64,000 nucleotides of DNA from Dastarcus helophoroides (Eukaryota > Arthropoda > Insecta > Coleoptera > Bothrideridae), in the NCBI GenBank assembly GCA_028583605.1, contig CM053333.1, positions 11,120,638 through 11,184,637 on the forward strand, read 5' to 3'. The notes under the pieces are model-generated. The model was not told the origin of the DNA and ran no database searches. It saw nothing but the letters and a program-made list of their open reading frames with translations. Positions 57,189 to 64,000 of this stretch are shown piece after piece (the first letter of the stretch is position 1; each line of letters begins with the position of its first letter). Both the position numbers and the translations under genes were made by a program.

Positions 57189-57984
57189 TTTGGGTAAATG
57201 TGAATTTATCTTCGAAATTATGACTCTTCAAACTTGAAATTTGACTGGTAAATTCTTTATACAACTACAGGAAGTAGAAAAATGTCAGACATTTTTTTAA
57301 TTTTCGTCAGTCAAGGTATCGTATCTTGATTATTTTTTCTGAAGCGAATCGTATGAAAATATTTTCCTTATTTTCCATAGTCTTTACATAGAACTTCAGC
57401 TGCGTAAAAATAATGAAAAATAAAAGTAATAATAGTGAAAAATCTTGTCCTTAGCATTTAGCAACCGCCTTACGTATTAGCTGCCCAAAATGGCAAACAT
57501 AGTTTCTCATTTGTCTCATTCGATTCGTGGTAGTATTCCAGCTCTGTAAAAATTATCATTATCATGTTTATTGTGGCACAGTGACAATATTTCTTTAGCT
57601 TTCTTCAATCCAATTAGTGAAAATATTTTCCCCATTTCTTCTTTAGAATTGCAGTAAAAATAGTTACCTTATTTTCCGCAGACTTATAGAATTTCAGCTA
57701 TAGAATAAACACACACCAAAAAAATAAGTTTGTTCGGTCAAGTCATTAGTAACGCTGACTTTTAAAGTATTAAGTACTATTTAGTTGGAAAACAAATGGC
57801 TTGAAGGATCCATTGTGCAAGGGAAGTTGTCTTATGATTCTACACAAAGAATCAGAAGAGAGTTTTGTTGAAGATAGTTATTTGTGATTCGTCTCAAAGA
57901 AAACTGGAGATTGTCAGGAATAAATTCGTTACGAAGCAAACATAGTTAGAACTGCACCCCTAGGTCTTGTTTATGAGGCTGTTG
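57189..57984. other. No recognised gene
   Basis: AT-rich, unassigned. Confidence 0.4.
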
Positions 57985-58217
57985 CTTATAAGTAGAGCTG
58001 GGATTATATGCAAAATGCATATAAAGAGCATATGTGCATATTTAGACATTTTTCTATAAATGCATATGCAGTTTTTTATTTTGCATATTTTAGGTTTTTT
58101 TCTAAACTAGTATGATAAATTTGTTTTTGTTCAGTTAATACAAAAGCAATCAAGTTACATAATTAAGCTATAATTTGAAATAAAGGTGTGTTGGGTCTAC
58201 ATATCTTGTATTATATA

Positions 58218-59311
58218 CAGTATGTTCATCAAGAAACGTTCCTCGGTTTTATGAAAACTATGAATGATTTTTTGATTTTTACTTTTTAATTGAAAGTACG
58301 TAAAAAAGCTTACAGCGCAACTACCTATTACATGGTTCAATCCTCATTGCTTTCCGGAATAGCCTCGCATCCTTTGGGCAGACACTTTTTAGCAACTTTT
58401 CAGCATATCCTAGGAGCAATAAGCGCCATATCTCTCTGATTTTTAGTGAAAGCTGCTTCAGGATGAAGACATGTGTTTCTGCAGTGCTCCAAATAATTTT
58501 CATTGCATTTGCATCAAGAGACTGTGAAAACCAGTCTGAAGTTACGATGCCAGTTTCTGCTCTCGATGAGGTACAGAGGTAACTCCGATGTTTTGGATCA
58601 TTGTCCTCCCCTAAAATCCAGTCTTCGCTTTTGACACCAAACATCTTCTGGATAGGCTATAGAAAACCACGTTTTTCTGAGCATCCAAGTTCTGCACAAA
58701 GAACTCTAAACACCTAAAATCGTGCTCAGATTAACGTCCCCAAACATGGAGTTTTACTGGGTGTTTGACCAGCATACTTTATCGAAGCCCATGCCCAGAA
58801 CGATGCTTTGTCAGAAAAATTACATTGGACCAATCGTAGTCGAGATTCTCGGCAGCCCAGACCTTGCATTTTTTCCTGTAGGTTTTTGAAAACAACGGGT
58901 TTTGCCTTGTGCTTCGATATTGCATGCTTTTTTCAGCCAAATGGTATTTATGGTGAGGTCAACTCCTCTTTTAGCTAGCTTGACTCTGGTTTTACGTAAC
59001 TTAAAGTAGGATTACGCTTAAACAGCTGTAAAATGACTTTATCCTGCTATTTTATTGTCACTTCCGATTTGCCTCCATCGGGAAGATCTTCGTTGACTTT
59101 ATAGGATTCAACCCACCTTTTCACGAATGTCTTAGATTTTTTTAAATATTCAGTAGCCGCATTGTAAGACATGCGTGAACCTTTTGATTGACAGTTCCAG
59201 CCATAGTAAAACAATTTAGTACCGAAGGCACTTTTTCACCAACAAGTCTATAAAAGTCAAATCATTAACAGTTCTTGAAAAATCGAGGAACGTTTCTTGT
59301 TGAACCGACTG
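58218..59311 (-). mobile_element. Tc1-like transposon, 1094 bp
   Basis: It begins CAGTATGTTCATCAAGAAAC and, from the right, CAGTCGGTTCAACAAGAAAC, followed in both by GTTCCTCG. Both ends are flanked by TA (58216-58217 and 59312-59313). One transposase pseudogene fills it on the minus strand. It sits inside the hAT-like MITE, so it inserted later. Confidence 0.88.
58320..59240 (-). pseudogene. Tc1-like transposase, inactive
   Basis: An N-terminal helix region (about 59220-58950) is readable in pieces. The first catalytic block is FSDKASFWAW (about 58800), in a frame shifted from its upstream neighbours. The second is LGEDNDPKHRS in 58321-58644 (WILQDNDPKH in active enzymes). The third reads SLDANAMKIIW where SPDLNPIENLW is usual, so the catalytic glutamate is lysine. 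Several stops and frameshifts are present. Total length is near the usual 340 codons. Confidence 0.85.
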
Positions 59312-59494
59312 TACGTAAATGTATTCATATTTTCCCTGTCTATTAATCCTTAACACCGCTATTGTTTAAAATTTTTTATGGAAATGAATGCATACAAAAT
59401 ATTTTATAGTGCATATTTTGCAAGTATTTTAGGGCATGTTGCATGCATATTTTTTACCTTTTTTTCTGCATATAATCCCAGCTCTACTTATAAG

Positions 59495-62400
59495 CAATGT
59501 GACTGATGAGATGGCAAAGGAACACAATATTACTATTTTGTGATTGCCTTCCTATCATTGCATGCTATCGAATTGTAAAGGAGGCAAATAAAAGGCTAAG
59601 TGTCAAGAAATAACACAATCTGTAAAACTAAAAGACCTTCGCCAATCTTTCAATAAGCCCTAAATAATGTAACTGTCGATCACTGAAAAAATGCAGTATA
59701 ACATACATTATATTATGTATGGTTCTTTTGATACACATTCGTATACTGTTTATACTTATATTGTTCTATTTTTTTATGATATTTTTACTATAAAACTGAT
59801 TGCATTAAATAAAGAATAATTTTTAATACAACGATTTAATAATTTTTTGTACAATTCCATTCGACTTTATTTTCTATGTTTTTTTACCATCACATTTTAT
59901 CATTATTTCTTAATATCGTGTAAACCTTTCTTTTTTTAAGGGGGAGTGGCCTAACTATATCTGTTGGGTGAACAGAGTATAGTTGCCTAAAGATAATTTT
60001 CTAATTTTGCATAAATCGATAAATGGCGTAAAAATATTCACGTCTACTGTATTCCTAACGAAAACGTCGTTACGTTCTTCGTTTAATGAAAAAAACTGTT
60101 TAAGAACTCGAGGATGTTTTCTCGTTAAACGATTTTGCGAGCTTCCAATGATAGGTGTGCTTGAAGAGTCTTGATGCGTTATCATATTTGCAAAATCACT
60201 ACTGCCCATCCTTCTCACGTAACACCTCGGTACGACCATCCATTACATCTTTAATTCTCCAAATTCTTATCTTACAATTGATAGCAGAATGTACCATTAA
60301 TATGGACAAACCTGTTTTACAACAATGCCCACTTCCTTCTCTCTCCATTTCATTTTCAACATCGAAAGCTGTTATTCGCGAAAAGGTTGATTAAAAATGT
60401 ACCACATTGAGAAAGATATGCATTAAACACAATAACTTACATGAAATCATTACAGGGTCCTCGATGGAAAGTGGAAAGGATGATTACTCAACGCTATAAA
60501 TGCCCCTTTTTATGGGCAGATTGCGTTATCTTATATTTGGATGTAAACACGTATAAGATATGCACAAAATAACTTGAAAGTACATCATCTTGTTGTTTTA
60601 GAATATTTTTTTCAGTTAGAGACTTAACTCTATAGAAATGCTAAAACAACTTCAGGTTTAAATGACTTACAACAGAAACATTGTTGTAGCTACTACTTTT
60701 TGTGTGCATTTAATTATATCCTTTCCAAAACTCCATAAATTAGTAACAGACATAAAAAGATTAGTAATAGGCACAAAGGCCGAATTTCCAATATAATTTA
60801 TTGCTTTTAAGGCAAAACATTTAATAGAAACACATCGTTGAAACAAGTCAGGTTCTGCCGTTTGTAGATTTTAATCAAAAATCTTACTCGAACTGCCCAT
60901 AACCCATATATTCATCCATCGAGCATCAAAGTGTCTAAAGATCGTTAATTTGAAGACATAATGTAATTTCTTGCGCTTGTAATGTCGCCTTTTCATGGAA
61001 AACCAACGCTAGGTATACTTGTTTTATTTTACAGTTAAGCACATCAAACGACACATTTACTACGTGACCACTCAATCAAAATTATTACCATGTTCTTACT
61101 TTATAACTCACTTTATGTCGCGCAGAAGATCTAGTAATTTAATTTGGGCGAACTCGCGCAGAAAAATACAGGGTGTCCAACGTCTTTAACCCCTGGGTGA
61201 ACTTGCCTTATTTATCACTTTATAACTTTTTCCTTTTACCAAATATGATAAATCTGTATTGAGGATTGAAAGCTGCTGCTAATGTTAATAAAATAAAACT
61301 TCCAAAACAATACTCCCTTTAGTAGGAGAAACGCAAGAGGTTGCTTTAGCATTCGATTACTGAACAGAGGTCCAATTAATGCAATTTTTACTTTTCATAC
61401 ACTATACATATTTGATGACCAAAAAAGGGTGTTCAATTCTTTTTTTCCATACTTCGTCCTCCAAATAATTTTTGACCACCAAAAAAAAAAGATCTTCTTT
61501 AATCATATTTAACCACTTAATCATATTTTTGTCGCCCAACTTTAAATTATTGAACAAATTTATGTTCCGTCCACCTTTAATTCAGGATACGAACTATGAC
61601 TTTATTACCGAACAGTCCGGGCCAAATTCGATAACCTTAGGTTGCTTTGAAGGTGACGACAGCAATATTTCGGAAATTTTTGGGTGTCACCTCGTAATAA
61701 AAATGTTCATTAGTAAACTGTAATTAATTAAGCCCCTACTAAAGAGCTTGAGTTCAATCCTCTACGACTACAGATAATTATAGTCAATTAATACCACCCT
61801 TTTATATTCGACGAAATAAAAGGCGACGAAAAGAAAATTTAACATCAAATAATGTAATTCGAACAGGTGAACGACATCGGAAGCTAAAATATGAAATGTG
61901 AAACAAAAAGGAACTCATCTACTAATTAAAGGCTGAAAAAGTGGAATTAATTGGAATTAGTAACCGTGATAAAAGCTTGTTACGTATTACGAAGCGAGTG
62001 GACCTCTAAGCTAGCGAAAACAATCATTTTTTTAACACAGAAATGAGAAATCTTTGTTTGCCATCTTACTAGAAACACCGACGATCTGTTACCCCTATTC
62101 CAAATCCAGGTTTCCCAAATTATCCCTATGAGGAAACATCCTGCAAACCATGATATTTTACCAGAACACCTTGTTTATTATATACCGAGTACATAGCTTA
62201 GGTAATAATTGTGAAACTGTAGACGGGACCACATAGTACATTGTAATCCTCTTGACAAAGTGTTTTTCCTTGAAAAAACACCTCCCTAAGTGTTTTCACC
62301 TTATTTGTAAAACAATGGCCCTTATTCCTCCCCGGGATGGGGACACATACAAAAACCATCATAAAATGTAGCAAACCTAAAAAAAATGACCTCTCAGGAA

Positions 62401-62901
62401 TTTTGCTGGAGCAGTTTTGTTTCAGTTTTATTGAATTTATTTCAGTTAGAATTTCAACCCTCTATACATATTATATATTTAATTTGAAGTCTTATCTCGA
62501 AATTAGGAATAAAAGTCAAGGTTTCGAAAGAGCTAGTTTTAATTTATAAAATTTTGAATTTAATTTCAAGTTTCGACTCAAAATTTAGACTATAATCTAA
62601 AAACTTGACGCATTGTACAAATTTTTAAGTTTTCCAAATTTCTAGCTTAAAAGTTGAAGTTTCGAGCAATATTCTCAGTCTGAAAATCGAAATTTCGTGA
62701 AAACGCGTTTCAGGAATTTTGTCAGAAAAATTTTGGCTCAGTTTTGAATTTAATCAAGTTAGTTTCCACCCTGTGTATACAGAATGTCTGCAAGATTCAC
62801 CGAGAACGCTTGATTAGAGACAATAAATAAATACAATTGGCAAAAAACATTTATGAAATTGTTTTACTTTTAAAATTAGTTAAAATCGTTTTTTCTTCAA
62901 T
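59495..62901. other. No recognised gene
   Basis: A minus-strand 94-codon frame (59955-60239) and a plus-strand 83-codon frame (61472-61723) have mixed composition but no motif I recognise. 62520-62740 is A/T-rich short-word sequence. No tRNA or other RNA gene seen. Confidence 0.35.
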
Positions 62902-63253
62902 TGTTGCAAGCTTATCGGTTCGAATGATTACACTTGTGAATTATACCACTTTATTCCCAAACTAAACTCGGAACACCACAACTGAATAATTACCTCACTT
63001 ATTGACTTCTAACTACTAACTCACTAATTAACTACACTGACTAACTGACTGACTGAGGCAAAGCCAACCGACCCCCTTTATATAAACCTCTGGTTCGGGT
63101 TCTAGAAGTTTTCGGCAGATAAGGCTGATCGTTTGCCGAAATTTCTGGAACGCTTATCTGCCGTTTGCTTCATTATCGCGGCCGCTTTCCCTTATCAGAT
63201 CTTTCCAGAAAATTTTCTTACGTACTAAATTCTACAATTTACATTTCCTTACG
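62902..63253 (-). mobile_element. Solo LTR, copy 3 (HSE-bearing family)
   Basis: It begins TGTTGCAAGCTTATCGGTTC and ends CATTTCCTTACG, where the other copies have TTCGTTACA, so the last bases are mutated. The body follows the minus-strand LTR at 38679, including the GCGGCCGC block, the TATA box (TTTATATAAA) and the heat-shock element at 63138-63150. No target duplication remains visible (CAAT against GTAT). Confidence 0.82.
63138..63150. promoter_or_regulatory. Heat-shock-element-like site in solo LTR copy 3
   Basis: GAAATTTCTGGAA, identical to the site in copy 2 and complementary to that in copy 1. A flanking TTCTAGAAGTTTTC lies nearer the TATA box. Confidence 0.55.
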
Positions 63254-63691
63254 GTATTATCTCTATTCTGTAAATGTTACTTTTACGTACATTTAATTGT
63301 TTTGGCCTACTGCAAACAGTTTTTGGCTTATTTTAACAGCTTTAAAAATAAATTTCTATTGTTAAAGGTGATGGGTACTTATAGTATACTGTTTAAAGGA
63401 ACCATGTTTTCTAATAAGAATAAATTTAAAATCTGGCAAATTTAGTTAACATCAAAATAAAAAAATATTCCTGCAATAATAACTAAAGACCGGATATTAT
63501 TGCACTAAACAATCCCCAAAATGGCTCCATAGATTGCATTAGAAAATGCCAACGATTGCAGTATAAACATTACAAATTGCACCTTAAAATATAACTAGAA
63601 ATTAACTACTATTAAGAAAAAAATTGTATTATAAATTAACATTATATTTTAATCAAACAGATATATCTATTTAACAAAATTTTTTAGAAAA
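63254..63691. other. No recognised gene
   Basis: AT-rich, unassigned. Confidence 0.4.
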
Positions 63692-63810
63692 TTGTTTAGA
63701 AAATTGTCAACAAACCATAAAAATTTAAATATTTCCAAACTGGGCCGAAGAAATGTTAAATAAATTGAAACAAACATAATATTTCCGGTCAATAAGGGTC
63801 TACCATGAAG
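63692..63810 (-). mobile_element. Arm fragment of the family D hammerhead element
   Basis: It matches the 46590-46660 arm and continues into the terminal piece (AATATTTCCGGTCAATAAGG, then the complement of CTTCATGGTAGACCC) otherwise present only at 45969-46003. Its outer end at 63810 coincides with the end of the intact element. Confidence 0.8.
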
Positions 63811-64000
63811 AATAAAATTTTTTTTGTTAGCAATTTTAGAAATTTGGACTGCAAAATCGAAAAATTAAAAAATACATTAAAAGTTTTATCTCCAAATATT
63901 TTATTGAAAGTCGAAGCTGCGGATTTCACCTCAAAATCTTTTGAATATATTCCTTGGAATTTTGACTGTTGTCTCAACATTTTGACTATCATCGATATTT
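63811..64000. other. A/T-rich sequence to window end
   Basis: No recognised gene. Confidence 0.4.

Larger units (their letters stand above)
57993..59486. mobile_element. hAT-like MITE carrying a nested Tc1 element
   Basis: The ends TAGAGCTGGGATTATATGCA and, from the right, TAGAGCTGGGATTATATGCA are identical over 20 bp. They are flanked by the palindromic 8-bp duplication CTTATAAG (57985-57992 and 59487-59494). Removing the inner Tc1 element leaves a roughly 400-bp non-coding element rich in GCATAT words. An 8-bp duplication with central TA suits a hAT of the Buster type, though that finer call is inference. Confidence 0.85.

Noticed and set aside
61161..61440. Transposon end starting CAGGGTGTCC
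   Set aside because: The start looks like a DNA transposon terminus, but no matching inverted end or TA duplication was found downstream.

Overview
The window looks like repeat-rich, AT-rich DNA from an insect or other arthropod. The evidence is the mixture of degenerate non-LTR retrotransposons (RTE-like, Jockey/CR1-like and an I/R1-like element with RNase H), Penelope-like elements (PLEs), hAT, Tc1/mariner and PIF/Harbinger transposons, a tRNA-derived SINE, solo LTRs and MITEs, together with the lack of any compact run of genes. The order of insect cannot be read from the sequence. I find no complete host gene. Two short coding-like terminal exons on the minus strand (4068-4198 and 50543-50719) and one sharp splicing signal on the plus strand (about 13805-13873) are the only hints of host transcription units.

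Layout. 1-1340 is a roughly 448-bp tandem repeat. 1608-2146 is the 3' end of a PLE (GIY-YIG endonuclease plus a decayed hammerhead). 2195-2553 is a solo LTR with target duplication. 2778-3808 is an RTE-type LINE. 4068-4198 is a candidate exon. 6391-6509 is a second copy of the PLE tail. 6753-9066 is a non-autonomous hAT with a perfect 8-bp duplication, beside a LINE scrap at 9111-9550. 10026-10967 holds a pogo-like MITE and a SINE. 11400-12600 is a minisatellite split by a LINE fragment. 13822 is a recursive-splice-type site. 16760-20945 is an I/R1-like LINE broken by a 1.45-kb insertion that carries a hammerhead motif and a foldback element. 23984-24277 is an LTR-like block. 26006-29094 is a mariner-family element with about 310-bp terminal inverted repeats and a nested LINE. 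30740-33300 is AT-rich with an inverted pair of PLE tails. 33882-35360 is an RTE LINE. 37482-40375 holds a LINE end, a solo LTR and PLE remnants. 45583-46674 is a LINE scrap and a palindromic hammerhead element with a 14-bp duplication. 48259-49640 and 51735-52790 are further LINE copies. 53768-53960 is an inverted PLE-tail pair. 56198-57188 is a Harbinger derivative. 57993-59486 is a hAT MITE with a Tc1 element inside it. 62902-63253 is a third solo LTR, and 63692-63810 is one arm of the palindromic element.

The most striking theme is hammerhead ribozyme architecture. Four unrelated sequence families in this one window can be folded by eye into a CUGANGA / stem II / GAAA core with a minimal stem III and a complementary stem I. 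In two of the four families the motif lies just downstream of a PLE GIY-YIG endonuclease. A second theme is a solo LTR family whose three copies all keep a perfect three-unit heat-shock element. Multi-kilobase blocks of degenerate short A/T-rich motifs separate and partly fill these elements. They account for much of the window and fit no standard class I can name.
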